A DNA stretch of 64,000 nt from Aquimarina sp. BL5 (GCF_003443675.1 NZ_CP031963.1:5058501-5122500), one strand, 5' to 3'. Shown: positions 7,140-16,607, counted from the stretch's first letter. Numbers and translations are program-made. Notes: generated from the sequence alone by a model not told the origin.

Positions 7140-9191
7140 ATGAAACTTAATCGTATAATATTTTTTATAGCCATTAGTGCGATGCTAATAGCTTGTAAAA
7201 AGGATCCTAGTATACAGGATCAAATTAATCAACAGGAGACAAAACAAGAAATAGTAGAAGAAAAATTCGATTATAATGTAGAGCAGTTTGCGGATATTAA
7301 AGTGCTGCGATACCAAATTCCAGGATGGGAAAATCTCTCATTAAAAGAACAAAAGTTAGTATACTATCTTACACAAGCTGGTTTAAGTGGAAGAGATATT
7401 ATGTGGGATCAAAATTATCGACATAATCTTCAGATTCGTAAGGCGTTAGAAAATGTGTATACTTCATATGCCGGGGATAAAACTAGTAGTGATTGGAAAT
7501 CTTTTGATACATACCTTAAAAGAGTATGGTTCTCTAATGGGATTCACCACCATTATAGTAATGATAAGATCAAACCAGAATTTACAAAAGATTACTTGGC
7601 TACACTTTTAACAGAAACTAAAACTGAGTTATCTGAAGATGCTATCAACATTATGTTTAATGAGGAAGATGCTAAAAAAGTAAACCAGGCGAAAGGTATT
7701 GATAACGTAGCGCTGTCCGCAGTTAATTTTTATGGACCTGGCGTAACTAATAAAGATGTTGAGTCTTTTTATAGTAAAATCAAATCTCCTGATCCTAAAA
7801 AACCATTATCTTATGGTTTAAATTCTCAACTAGTAAAGGAGAATGGAGAGCTTAAAGAAAGAGTGTACAAATCAGGAGGGTTATATGGTGCAGCAATTGA
7901 TGAGATTATCAAATGGTTAGAAAAAGCACAAGGCGTTGCAGAAAATGAGGCTCAAGGAAATGCATTGACATTATTAATACAATATTATAAAACAGGTGAT
8001 CTAAAAACTTGGGATGATTATAATGTAGCTTGGACTAAAGCAACAGAAGGAAATATTGATTACATAAATAGTTTTATAGAAGTATATAATGATCCTCTCG
8101 GATATAGAGGGTCTTATGAGACAATCGTGCAGATTAAAGATTTTGATATGTCTAAGAAAATGGCAGTTTTATCAGAAAATGCACAATGGTTTGAAGACAA
8201 TTCCCCGTTAATGGACGAACACAAAAAAGACAGTGTAGTAGGAGTGACTTATAAAGTTGTTACTGTTGCAGGAGAAGCTGGAGATGCATCTCCAAGTACG
8301 CCAATAGGAGTGAATCTTCCGAATGCGAACTGGATAAGAGCAGCTGTAGGATCAAAGTCAGTATCATTAGGTAATATTATTGGAGCTTATAACAATGCAG
8401 GAAGTTCTGGTCGTCTTAAAGAATTTGTTCATGATGATGAAGAATACGAATTAGAAAAAAAGTATGGCCAATTAGGAGATAAGTTGCATACAGCTTTACA
8501 CGAGGTAGTAGGGCATGCATCGGGTCAATTAAACCCTGGAGTAGGAGAAACTAAAGAAACGCTAAAGAATTATGCTTCTACAATGGAAGAAGGGCGTGCA
8601 GATTTAGTTGGACTATACTACTTAATGGATCCAAAATTACAAGAATTAGGTTTGGTAGAAGACTGGGAAAAAGTTGGAAAAGCTGCCTATGATGGGTACA
8701 TCAGAAATGGATTGATGACCCAGTTAATTCGTCTTAACCTTGGTGATGATGTAGAAGAAGCGCATATGCGTAATCGTCAGTGGGTAAGTGCCTGGGCTTT
8801 CGAGCAAGGAGAAAAAGACAATGTAATCGAGAAAGTTACCAGAGATGGAAAAACATATTATAATATCAATGATTACACAAAGCTTCGTGAAATCTTTGGT
8901 CGTTTATTACGTGAAACGCAGCGTATCAAATCTGAAGGAGATTTTAAAGCTGCTGAAGCATTAGTAGAAGGATATGGAGTGAAAGTTGATCAGGCAATTC
9001 ACGCAGAAGTTTTAAAAAGGAATGAACAGTTTACATCTGCTCCTTATAGTGGATTTGTAAATCCTGTTTTGGTTCCTGAAACAGATGAGAATGGAGAGAT
9101 TACTAAAATTAATGTAACACAACCTACAGATTTTGTAACTCAAATGCTAGAATATAGCAAGGCATATGGATTCTTACCTGAAGTGAATTAA
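7140..9191 (+). CDS. Dipeptidyl-peptidase III (M49 zinc peptidase), lipoprotein
   Basis: The 683-residue product has a lipoprotein signal (SAMLIAC, anchor at Cys19). The zinc site is clear: HEVVGH at residues 454-459, the short HExxGH form that distinguishes M49, followed by EEGRAD at 483-488, which gives the third ligand. M49 enzymes remove dipeptides from the N-terminus of oligopeptides. The lipid anchor places it in the periplasm or outer membrane, where it may finish peptide digestion. It is a single-gene unit with its own promoter box and terminator. Confidence 0.9.
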   Translation: MKLNRIIFFIAISAMLIACKKDPSIQDQINQQETKQEIVEEKFDYNVEQFADIKVLRYQIPGWENLSLKEQKLVYYLTQAGLSGRDIMWDQNYRHNLQIRKALENVYTSYAGDKTSSDWKSFDTYLKRVWFSNGIHHHYSNDKIKPEFTKDYLATLLTETKTELSEDAINIMFNEEDAKKVNQAKGIDNVALSAVNFYGPGVTNKDVESFYSKIKSPDPKKPLSYGLNSQLVKENGELKERVYKSGGLYGAAIDEIIKWLEKAQGVAENEAQGNALTLLIQYYKTGDLKTWDDYNVAWTKATEGNIDYINSFIEVYNDPLGYRGSYETIVQIKDFDMSKKMAVLSENAQWFEDNSPLMDEHKKDSVVGVTYKVVTVAGEAGDASPSTPIGVNLPNANWIRAAVGSKSVSLGNIIGAYNNAGSSGRLKEFVHDDEEYELEKKYGQLGDKLHTALHEVVGHASGQLNPGVGETKETLKNYASTMEEGRADLVGLYYLMDPKLQELGLVEDWEKVGKAAYDGYIRNGLMTQLIRLNLGDDVEEAHMRNRQWVSAWAFEQGEKDNVIEKVTRDGKTYYNINDYTKLREIFGRLLRETQRIKSEGDFKAAEALVEGYGVKVDQAIHAEVLKRNEQFTSAPYSGFVNPVLVPETDENGEITKINVTQPTDFVTQMLEYSKAYGFLPEVN

Positions 9192-9216
9192 AGAGAAATA
9201 AAGTAATATAATCGAG

Positions 9217-9249
9217 CCAGGACTTTAGAAATAGAGTTCTGGTTTTTTT
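9217..9249 (+). terminator. Terminator of the M49 peptidase gene
   Basis: CCAGGACT (9217-9224) pairs with AGTTCTGG (9235-9242), followed by seven T. Confidence 0.85.
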
Positions 9250-9319
9250 ATGAAAAATTGTCGATTCTCTTAGTGTTCTGTAAACCATGTTCTTTGTGGG
9301 AAAAATCTGATATTTCTAA

Positions 9320-9352
9320 TTGGTTAACTCTATGAGTTAAAAACTACTTTTG
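9320..9352 (+). promoter_or_regulatory. Promoter with an operator-like inverted repeat between its two boxes
   Basis: TTG at 9320-9322 and TACTTTTG at 9345-9352 match the Bacteroidota -33 and -7 boxes with 22 bases between them. The spacer holds a perfect inverted repeat, TTAACTC (9324-9330), TAT, GAGTTAA (9334-9340). A protein bound there would block RNA polymerase. The ATG of the histidine kinase follows at 9376. Confidence 0.6.
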
Positions 9353-9375
9353 TTAGATAACTAACTATATTAATT

Positions 9376-11637
9376 ATGCTTAAAGCATCTTTTATCCCTG
9401 TTTTTTGTTTTTTATTGTTTTTCTCAAATTTTTATGCGCAGCAAAAAAAAGATTGCGAGGAAATAAAAAAACATATAGATGAACTTTCCTCAGTAGATGA
9501 AAAATTAAGTGAATCTCTTATATACTTGCAAAACTCAGACGTAGCGTGTAAATATCATTTATGGAAAAAGAGAGCTCAACTATTTCAAGGTAAATTTCTT
9601 TTGGACTCCATTATCTTTTCTTTAGATGAGGCAGCAAAAGTTGCTAATAAATTAAATAATCCGGAGTTTTTTCTTGAGGTATCTGTAAAGAAAGCAAGTT
9701 TTTTAGTAGATAAGAATAAAGTAGAAGAATCTCTTGAGTTGCTTAATTTATGTAGAGAAAAATTAGATGAACATCCTAGTAGTAACGAATGGATAGGATA
9801 CTTTAATACAAAGGCAAATATTAGTAGAAATAAAGCAGAGTATGAAAAAGCATTGCGCTATGGTGATAGCGGTATTGCTATGGCTAAAAAAGTCAATAAA
9901 ACAAAATCTTTGCATCAGGGTTATATCGATAAGGCGATATCCCATATTACCTTATTTCAATATAATAAAGGTGTTGAAGCACTTCAGGAAGCTATTGCTA
10001 TTTTAGATACCATAGATGATAAGAGTGAATTAACTTTTGCATACTTTACTAAAGGAGTTTGTTACGAACGTTTAGAAGAATATGAAAAAGCTGCAGAAAC
10101 TCTGAAACTTGCGGTAGAAAGTGCTAGAAAAACGAATGATTCTAAATCGATGGCTAGAGCATATTCAAGAATGAGTATATCTTTAATTGAGTTGCGGGAT
10201 GAAAAAGCTTTGGCAGTTATAGACTCTGTAATTTCGATCTCAGAAAGAACATCTGACTTTTCTACTCTTGCCATTGGATATTCAGATAAAGGAAATGCTG
10301 CCTTAAATATTATAGAAGATTATGATAAAGCAGAGAAAGCTTTTTTAGCATCAAATAAGATTTTAAATACTAAAGATGTAACAAAAAGGGCTAAGGAGAT
10401 TACGTTGCTTACTAATTTGTCTGGTCTTATAATCACCAAAGATAAAAAGAAGGAATATGATAAGATGTATCCATATATAAGAGAGTATGATATACAAAGC
10501 AAAAAATGGAACTCACTTATAAATAAACTAAATGTTGCTAATTTTTACAGGATGTATTATGAAGGAATTAAGGATTATAAGCAAGCACTTAGTTACAACA
10601 AAAGGTTTGAAGAAATAAATGATTCCATTACCAACAAAGAAGTAAGAGTTGATGTTGCAGATTTAGAAAAAAAATACGAAACTCAAAAAAAGGAAATAGA
10701 GATATTAAAACTCAATGAGGAATCTCAAGCACAGAAAATTAAAACTCAAGAAGCAGAAACTAAACAGTATATCTATTCGGGAATTGCACTGTTTTCTACA
10801 TTACTTTTATTAATTGGTCTTTGGGCGTATGTTAAAATTAGAAAACAACAAAAAGAACTTAATAATACTCACGAGAAATTGAAAAAAAGTCATGAAGAAG
10901 TAGCTTCTATTAACAGCGTTAAGGATAGACTATTTTCAGTAATTTCTCATGATATGCGAAATATGCTGGTTCCATTTCAAAGAGGAGGTAAAATATTAAA
11001 GCATCACATAGATAAAGGTGATTATGATAAGGTAACGGAACTATCTCATAAGTTACAGGAAAACTCTTTGAGTCTTTCTCATCTTTTGGATAACTTATTA
11101 AATTGGTCTTTAGAACAAATGAATGGGTATTCTTTAAAGCAAGAAACTATTATGATTTCGGAAGAGTTAGAAGATATAAGGAAATCTTTTATACCTTCTT
11201 CTGAAGAAAAACAAACCACTATAAATATCTTTGGAGAATCAGGGATGACAGCAGTATTCGATAAAGGAGCTTTTTATATAATTTTCCGGAATCTTATAGG
11301 AAACGCTTTAAAGTATACCGAAGACGGTACTATTTCCATCAAGTTTTTTGAAAAAGATGATTCCTTTATATATGAGATCTCGGATACAGGGATAGGAATG
11401 TCAGAAGAGCAAGTAGATAATCTTTTTAAACTACAAAAAAGTAAAACCCAAGGTACAAGAGGTGAAAAGGGCACAGGTATTGGTCTTAATCTTGTATATC
11501 GCTTTGTAGAAATGAATCAAGGTACAATTGGGGTGTTTTCTGAGATGAGAATTGGAACTAAATTTGAACTAAGTTTTCCAAAGGTAATTACGATGAATAC
11601 ATCACTTTCCTCAGAAGAAAAACAAGTATCAGCTTAA
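9376..11637 (+). CDS. TPR-containing sensor histidine kinase (HisKA type)
   Basis: The 753-residue protein starts with a signal peptide (to about residue 21), then a periplasmic array of tetratricopeptide-like helical repeats (about 30-430), a coiled coil, one membrane helix (about 465-487) and a cytoplasmic kinase. The phospho-acceptor is His525 in VISHDMRN. The ATPase has its N box in FRNLIGNALKYTEDG, G1 in DTGIGMS and G2 in GTGIGLNLV. No response regulator is adjacent on this strand; a NarL-type regulator lies convergently 10 bases downstream but already has its own kinase. The operator-like repeat in the promoter suggests regulated expression. Confidence 0.88.
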   Translation: MLKASFIPVFCFLLFFSNFYAQQKKDCEEIKKHIDELSSVDEKLSESLIYLQNSDVACKYHLWKKRAQLFQGKFLLDSIIFSLDEAAKVANKLNNPEFFLEVSVKKASFLVDKNKVEESLELLNLCREKLDEHPSSNEWIGYFNTKANISRNKAEYEKALRYGDSGIAMAKKVNKTKSLHQGYIDKAISHITLFQYNKGVEALQEAIAILDTIDDKSELTFAYFTKGVCYERLEEYEKAAETLKLAVESARKTNDSKSMARAYSRMSISLIELRDEKALAVIDSVISISERTSDFSTLAIGYSDKGNAALNIIEDYDKAEKAFLASNKILNTKDVTKRAKEITLLTNLSGLIITKDKKKEYDKMYPYIREYDIQSKKWNSLINKLNVANFYRMYYEGIKDYKQALSYNKRFEEINDSITNKEVRVDVADLEKKYETQKKEIEILKLNEESQAQKIKTQEAETKQYIYSGIALFSTLLLLIGLWAYVKIRKQQKELNNTHEKLKKSHEEVASINSVKDRLFSVISHDMRNMLVPFQRGGKILKHHIDKGDYDKVTELSHKLQENSLSLSHLLDNLLNWSLEQMNGYSLKQETIMISEELEDIRKSFIPSSEEKQTTINIFGESGMTAVFDKGAFYIIFRNLIGNALKYTEDGTISIKFFEKDDSFIYEISDTGIGMSEEQVDNLFKLQKSKTQGTRGEKGTGIGLNLVYRFVEMNQGTIGVFSEMRIGTKFELSFPKVITMNTSLSSEEKQVSA

Positions 11638-11647
11638 TGCTTAGCCG

Positions 11648-12274
11648 TTAAAAATCATATTTTTTTTCAATGGCATAACGAAGTAGTTCTCCTTTTCCGT
11701 GAAGCCCTAGTTTACGAATAATGTTTTTACGATGTGTCTCTATAGTAGATACAGAGTTAAATCTAATGGCGGCAATTTCTGAAGAAGTTTTTCCCTGACC
11801 GATAAGGGTTAGTATTTCTCTTTCACTTTTGGATAAAACTGTTTTTTTAGACTGCTGTTCGGTATCTTCAGAGAAAAAAGAAGGATCAATAGTAGCGTCA
11901 AAATAGGTATTTCCTTTCATTACTTCCTGAATAGCTGTGAGTACTTCTTCCAACGGAGAGTTTTTTAATAAATAACCGGAAGCACCGGCAGTTATCATCT
12001 GTCTTACTGCATCTTCTTGATCAAACATAGAAAAAGCAATAATCTTGGTATGTGGTAATTCCTTTTTGATGATTTTGGTGGCGGCAATACCATCAATTTT
12101 CGGCATACGAATATCCATAAGCACTATTTTGGGTTGCTTTCTTCTAACAATGGCTAATAATTCTTCGCCATCATTAGCCATACCGACAATACTAATATCT
12201 TCTTCATATTTTAGTAATAAATGTATTCCATCCATTAAAGATTGGTGGTCTTCGGCTATAGCTACTGTGATCAT
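11648..12274 (-). CDS. NarL/FixJ-type response regulator
   Basis: The 208-residue product has a receiver domain (about 1-120) with acidic pocket ED at 8-9, phospho-acceptor Asp54 in MDIRMPKIDG and Lys in LLKNSP. A LuxR/GerE-type helix-turn-helix follows (about 140-205; LTLIGQGKTSSEIA, then ETHRKNIIRKLGL). Its start overlaps the end of the upstream kinase gene by four bases (ATGA), so the two are translationally coupled and should form one two-component pair. Target genes are unknown. Confidence 0.9.
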   Translation of the reverse strand: MITVAIAEDHQSLMDGIHLLLKYEEDISIVGMANDGEELLAIVRRKQPKIVLMDIRMPKIDGIAATKIIKKELPHTKIIAFSMFDQEDAVRQMITAGASGYLLKNSPLEEVLTAIQEVMKGNTYFDATIDPSFFSEDTEQQSKKTVLSKSEREILTLIGQGKTSSEIAAIRFNSVSTIETHRKNIIRKLGLHGKGELLRYAIEKKYDF

Positions 12275-14190
12275 ATGGGTATATTTATGATGATATTCGT
12301 TCCTTTTCCTATGGTAGAGTCAATCTCAAAAGTTCCTTCCATATGTTCTATGCGTTTCTCAATACTTTTTAATCCCATTCCATCTTTTTCTGGCAGTATT
12401 TTGGCATCGAACCCTTTTCCATTGTCTTCTACAATGATGTTAAGTAGCGAATCGTGATTGGTTAGTGAGATATGGATTTCAGACGCATTGGCGTGTTTAA
12501 TGGTATTTGTGATCAGTTCCTGTATAATCCTAAAGATAGAGATCTCTAAGGCGTTATCCAATCGTTCATCTAAACCATAATCCTGTACTTCGATTAGTAA
12601 TTCATCGCCGTTGGAAGCTTTTTTTGCTAGATTTTTTACCGCCGGTAATAATCCCTGTTTTGCCATAACTCCACTATTCTTTTCATGGGCTATGGTTCGT
12701 ACTTTTTGGTATGCTTCATCAAGGAGGTTATTGGTTTTATTATAGAGTTCCTCTACATTCTCCATTTTGGGATTGTCCCGATTATTTTTTAAGTGGTCAA
12801 AATGTAATTTTACGGTTGCTAATGTGCTACCTAGATTATCGTGCAAATCATTCGCCAATCGTTGTCGTTCTTTTTCCTGCCCAGAGATCATAGCATCGAT
12901 AGCCGCAAGCTCCTGTTCTTTGAGTAATTTTTCGGTTTTTTGGATTTCTATCTCCCTTTCCTGTTCTGCGATACGTTGTTTGCGTTTGGTGTTTTTATAA
13001 ACTAGTATCCCGATAATAAGACCAATGACTAATGCCGAACAAGATCCAATAAGCCAGTTTCTATTTTTAATTCGTTGCGCTTCTGTTTTGAGGTTGGCAT
13101 TTAGAAGCTGAACTATTTTTTTTTCTTTTTCTAATGTTTGTAATTGTATCTCTAATTTGGAATTTTCTAAAGTATTTTTTTTAAAATCTTGTTGATATTC
13201 TAATTCTTTTGATTTTTCGAGTTGCTCATATGCTTTTTGATAGTTTTTCAACCCTTTATTGTTTAGAGATGCATATTTGTAGACATAAATTTTACTTCTT
13301 AAAGTATCTGAAATATCTATATATTTATTTGCTTCTGTGGCATATTTTAAACCTTTATGATATTCTTTTTTATTGTGATACAAATCAGCTAGTCTTATAC
13401 ATGTCCTAAATTTGATATACTTTAAAAATGGATAATTAGAACTTTCCTTTAATGCTTGAAAGTGATATTTTTCGGCTTCATCATCTTTATTGATAAATTC
13501 TAATTGAACAGCCTTTAAAGACAAAAAAAGAGGTCTTATTTTATGATTTTCAGGAAGTTTTTCAATTTGATTCTCCAAGTTCCTAAGAGCCTCTATTGCA
13601 CTTCGTTTATCTTTAAAAATACTTTGTGATGAGAAGTAAATTTCATAAATGTTGGCCCAAGTTTTTTCAACGGGGCTTGATGCTAGTTCTTTAAATTCGG
13701 TCAAATATTTTATAAATTGATCATTGGTTTGGGAAAATTCATAATGGTAAAACTCTAAGACTCCTAAGAGCGTTAATTTGCGTAAAGAATAATTATTTAG
13801 CTCTTTTGCTTTTTGATAAGGAATTATAAAATTTTTAAGGAGACTGGACTTATTGGGGCTATGATAAAGTGTATCATAGGCCTTAGCTAAAAGATGAACA
13901 ATTTCTGTAACTGGTTGTTTAATTGCTTTTGTATTTGAATCAGAATTTCTTTCAAACTCCCCTTGCCCTTGAAAATATAAAATGTTATTAAGGTTGTGAA
14001 TTTTTTTTCGTAATAAAGAATCATTAATAAGACCAGTTTTTTGCTGAGCTATTTTAAAGTCTAGGTCGATAAGATGTTGAACAATATTAGATGTTAACTG
14101 TTTATCTTTATTTAGAACAGTTTGAGCCGCCATCAGATTGAAAGCGGCTATAAACCATAATAGTAAAATATAGGAGTAATGTTTATCCAT
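12271..14190 (-). CDS. TPR-containing NarL-type sensor histidine kinase (HisKA_3)
   Basis: The 639-residue protein has an N-terminal signal segment (to about residue 22), a periplasmic helical-repeat region (about 60-345), a membrane helix (about 381-401), a charged coiled coil, and then a HisKA_3 dimerisation domain with LANDLHDNLGST (His at about residue 449). The HATPase domain contains ELITNTIKHANASEI, DNGKGFD and GMGLKSIEKR. It pairs with the regulator whose start overlaps its end. Its own ATG overlaps by one base the stop codon of the unknown gene upstream, which makes a three-gene unit. Confidence 0.88.
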   Translation of the reverse strand: MDKHYSYILLLWFIAAFNLMAAQTVLNKDKQLTSNIVQHLIDLDFKIAQQKTGLINDSLLRKKIHNLNNILYFQGQGEFERNSDSNTKAIKQPVTEIVHLLAKAYDTLYHSPNKSSLLKNFIIPYQKAKELNNYSLRKLTLLGVLEFYHYEFSQTNDQFIKYLTEFKELASSPVEKTWANIYEIYFSSQSIFKDKRSAIEALRNLENQIEKLPENHKIRPLFLSLKAVQLEFINKDDEAEKYHFQALKESSNYPFLKYIKFRTCIRLADLYHNKKEYHKGLKYATEANKYIDISDTLRSKIYVYKYASLNNKGLKNYQKAYEQLEKSKELEYQQDFKKNTLENSKLEIQLQTLEKEKKIVQLLNANLKTEAQRIKNRNWLIGSCSALVIGLIIGILVYKNTKRKQRIAEQEREIEIQKTEKLLKEQELAAIDAMISGQEKERQRLANDLHDNLGSTLATVKLHFDHLKNNRDNPKMENVEELYNKTNNLLDEAYQKVRTIAHEKNSGVMAKQGLLPAVKNLAKKASNGDELLIEVQDYGLDERLDNALEISIFRIIQELITNTIKHANASEIHISLTNHDSLLNIIVEDNGKGFDAKILPEKDGMGLKSIEKRIEHMEGTFEIDSTIGKGTNIIINIPI

Positions 14191-14852
14191 TAAAAGGTAA
14201 TCAAACTATAACTTTTTGGGCAAATACCTCCAGGTCCTTTTGGAAGGTTTGGTATATCATTTTTAGGTATTATTTCACCATTATCATCAACTCTTCTTCC
14301 CTGTACATCATAAGTAGGATTAATGTTAATGGCGTCGTGATATTCTCTATTGATTTTTTCTGGAGGTCTAAAACCATCTTTATAGTAAAATTCACTGTCA
14401 AATACACCATTCTTATTATATTCACCATCTTTATCATTCATCGGTAATAATTTCCTGTTTATTTCTAAATAATAAGTTGGGCCTGTTTGATCTAATTCTA
14501 GATCAATTTTCTCTATTTTATCGTACTCTTTTGTGTCGGAGCTTAGTGCTTGTATATCAAGTTTTATAGATATAATATTTATAATTTTAGGAATCACTGA
14601 AAAATTAAGTTCTGTGACTTCTGAGGTTTTTCTAGTGGCTACATACTTTACATTCTTAATTCCCAAATTAATTCCGCCTTTGTAATTTTTCAAAAGCAAT
14701 TCTACTTCTTTTAAAGTTTTTAACTCCTCATCATAATTTATTTTTACATACACAACAAATAGTGTTCCATATAATTGACTTATATAAGCGGTTTGCCATC
14801 GATTTTTTGATGCGCTATTAAACGAGAGAGTGGTGCATAATTCTAATTCCAT
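14190..14852 (-). CDS. Protein of unknown function, first gene of the two-component unit
   Basis: I do not recognise this 220-residue protein. It has no signal peptide and no membrane helix, so it should be cytoplasmic. The first two thirds look like alternating strands and helices (LYGTLFVVYVKINYDEELKTL, then VTELNFSVIPKIINIISIKL). The last third is rich in Asp, Asn, Pro and Gly and looks disordered, with VQGRRVDDNGE and a C-terminal Cys-Pro. Its stop codon shares one base with the kinase start, so it is made together with the kinase and regulator. The 119-base divergent region separates it from the caspase gene; a sensor or substrate role in that system is possible but only inferred. Confidence 0.6.
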   Translation of the reverse strand: MELELCTTLSFNSASKNRWQTAYISQLYGTLFVVYVKINYDEELKTLKEVELLLKNYKGGINLGIKNVKYVATRKTSEVTELNFSVIPKIINIISIKLDIQALSSDTKEYDKIEKIDLELDQTGPTYYLEINRKLLPMNDKDGEYNKNGVFDSEFYYKDGFRPPEKINREYHDAININPTYDVQGRRVDDNGEIIPKNDIPNLPKGPGGICPKSYSLITF

Positions 14853-14879
14853 AATAAAAGTTTTAATATTAATTCATTA

Positions 14880-14887
14880 CAAATTTA
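14880..14887 (-). promoter_or_regulatory. -7 box for the unknown/kinase/regulator unit
   Basis: The minus strand reads TAAATTTG, an exact TAnnTTTG match 28 bases before the start codon at 14852. A TTG sits on the same strand at 14915-14917, 27 bases away, which is rather far. Confidence 0.45.
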
Positions 14888-14949
14888 TTCTATAGTTAGG
14901 AAGTAAAATATCCCCAATATAGGGTATATTATACAATTGATTGAAAAAT

Positions 14950-14958
14950 TAATTTAGC
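14950..14958 (+). promoter_or_regulatory. Possible -7 box for the caspase gene
   Basis: TAATTTAGC differs from TAnnTTTG at one base and lies 13 bases before the ATG, with TTG at 14941-14943 too close to be a normal -33 box. Weak support. Confidence 0.25.
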
Positions 14959-14971
14959 CAAAAATTAAGTC

Positions 14972-15805
14972 ATGAGTAAAAAAGCAATTTTTTTCGGAAT
15001 TGAAAATGCCGAAATAGGTGTAACTAAATTAAACGGATGCCATAATGATATTAACTTGTGGAGGGATTTGCTAGTAAATAAATTCAATTTTGATTCAGAT
15101 TCGAAAATTTATATAGATGCTAAACCGGAATATTTTCGAGGAGAAATCAAAACATTTTTACAAGATCTAAAAAGAGGAGACGTAGGAGTGTTGATGTTTT
15201 CAGGTCATGGGTTTAGTCTGAATAAATTGATAAATGGAAATGGCAGAAGATATGAAGGCTTGTTTTTTTCCACTAAAGATTTTTATTCCAGTAAAAACGG
15301 ATTGTTAGGGGATTATGAAATAATTCAGTTTCTGAATGATCATGTCTATGGAAAGGATTTTAAATTGATTTTAATCTTGGACTGCTGTTATGCTGAAGGA
15401 AATGGTGCATCTTACGATACAAACGAAAATGAAGTTGTTAATAATAGAGAAGAAACTTTGCGAGCTAAATCAATTGAAATTGAAAAAGAACATTTAGATG
15501 GTGTTTATGAAATGGAAATAAATCGAGAAGAAATAGACTTTTTTCCTTCAATCAAAAATTTTGACAACGTATGTCTACTAAGCGCCGTAAAAAATAAATT
15601 AAAAAAGGCATATGAAGATAAATTTGAACAAGGGACCTACGGATTGTTTTCGTATTTCGCAAATCAAGTGTTTATGGAAAACGAGTCTTTGAGTTATAGA
15701 GAATTAGAAACAAAAGTCAATCATAAACTTTTATCTGATCAAAGAGAACAGAGAGTTACGTTTATAATTGGTGAAAAATTTAATGGTACAAATGTTTTTC
15801 TTTAA
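14972..15805 (+). CDS. Caspase-like cysteine protease (C14, prokaryotic caspase homologue)
   Basis: The 277-residue protein begins with KKAIFFGIENAEIG and the LNGCHNDINLWRDLL motif typical of caspase-fold proteins. The dyad is visible: His79 in FSGHG and Cys139 in ILDCCYAEG (Cys138 precedes it), at the places of SGHG and DSCHSG in metacaspases. No signal, membrane or partner domain is attached; it is a bare protease domain of normal size. Bacterial caspases cut signalling or toxin partners, often in defence. The divergent unknown gene and the frameshifted membrane gene downstream are the nearest candidate partners, but none is proven. Confidence 0.85.
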   Translation: MSKKAIFFGIENAEIGVTKLNGCHNDINLWRDLLVNKFNFDSDSKIYIDAKPEYFRGEIKTFLQDLKRGDVGVLMFSGHGFSLNKLINGNGRRYEGLFFSTKDFYSSKNGLLGDYEIIQFLNDHVYGKDFKLILILDCCYAEGNGASYDTNENEVVNNREETLRAKSIEIEKEHLDGVYEMEINREEIDFFPSIKNFDNVCLLSAVKNKLKKAYEDKFEQGTYGLFSYFANQVFMENESLSYRELETKVNHKLLSDQREQRVTFIIGEKFNGTNVFL

Positions 15806-15867
15806 AACTTATTTAGACTTTAAATCTTAGTTTAAAACGAGCAACATCCTATTAAAGATAATGAAAC

Positions 15868-16193
15868 CTAGTAAATAACAGTGATCTCGAAATAATATAT
15901 TTCTTGGAAAGAAATAGGGTTAAATAGATGCACTAGTACAAAAACTGGAATCGCACCACTAGCAGTAATCGTAGTTCTTTCTGCGCCATCGTTTGTATTT
16001 CGAATTGATCTGATTCTTTACCAATGTTTATAGTTCCCGGTAAGGAAATGCTAATGGTGGATGCAGAGATCATGGTAAGAACTCGGATAAACCAAAAACT
16101 TTGTTCGCTGATATTTCCATTGGTAACATTTAGATAGATGAAAATAGGACTTAAGATAATTAGCGCTAGAAGCAACATTGCAAAAGGAGTCAC
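15868..16193 (-). pseudogene. Frameshifted small two-helix membrane protein
   Basis: An open frame from GTG at 16193 gives 86 residues: a membrane helix (FAMLLLALIILSPIFIYL), a short loop, and ISASTISISLPGTINI, after which the frame runs into an unlikely end (LRLLLVVRFQFLY) at 15933. In another frame the DNA continues with TITASGAIPVFVLVHLFNP up to a stop at 15868. That tail looks like the usual end (AGGALAVFVLVYFFNP-like) of small membrane proteins of this kind, so a frameshift between about 15970 and 16010 has broken one gene. Sequencing error or programmed shifting are alternatives. It lies 62 bases beyond the convergent caspase gene. Confidence 0.5.
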
Positions 16194-16371
16194 TTTTCTG
16201 TCCAGAATTGAATGGTTTATAGTTAATTAAAAATCCGTTACTAAAAACCTAAGATTTCTATAAAATACTTTCTGCAGAAATGAAGAAAATATCTAAAGAA
16301 ACCCAAGATCAATTCTTTAGGATGTAACTAAAAAAACAATTACTTGATTGAAAACTAGGGGTGTAGTTAGT

Positions 16372-16563
16372 TTACTCCGGCCTTAAATACGTTTTTAGTA
16401 CAAAAAGCAACAGAATAAAGATAATAAAACCGATGAGAATAAAAATACTGCCTTTGTAATATTTGCGATGTAGTTTCAGATCTTTACGGTAGCTAAATAT
16501 CATTAAAATGATAAAAGCTACTACAAAACATCCTGCAAATATCAATTGACCCGTACTAAACAT
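16372..16563 (-). CDS. Small two-helix membrane protein, unknown function
   Basis: The 63-residue product has two clear membrane helices (about 7-24 and 40-58) joined by a basic loop, SYRKDLKLHRKYYKG, which predicts both ends outside and the loop in the cytoplasm. The frame is intact and free of the odd composition of chance frames, and it sits head-to-head with the pyrophosphohydrolase gene 44 bases away. I do not know the family. Confidence 0.6.
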   Translation of the reverse strand: MFSTGQLIFAGCFVVAFIILMIFSYRKDLKLHRKYYKGSIFILIGFIIFILLLFVLKTYLRPE

Positions 16564-16607
16564 ATTTTGTTATTTTTACGGCAAAGATAACTTATTAGAA
16601 GAAATAC

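Noticed and set aside
12242..12457. 71-codon + strand frame opposite the kinase/regulator junction
   Set aside because: It lies fully within the two coupled minus-strand genes, which have clear domains.
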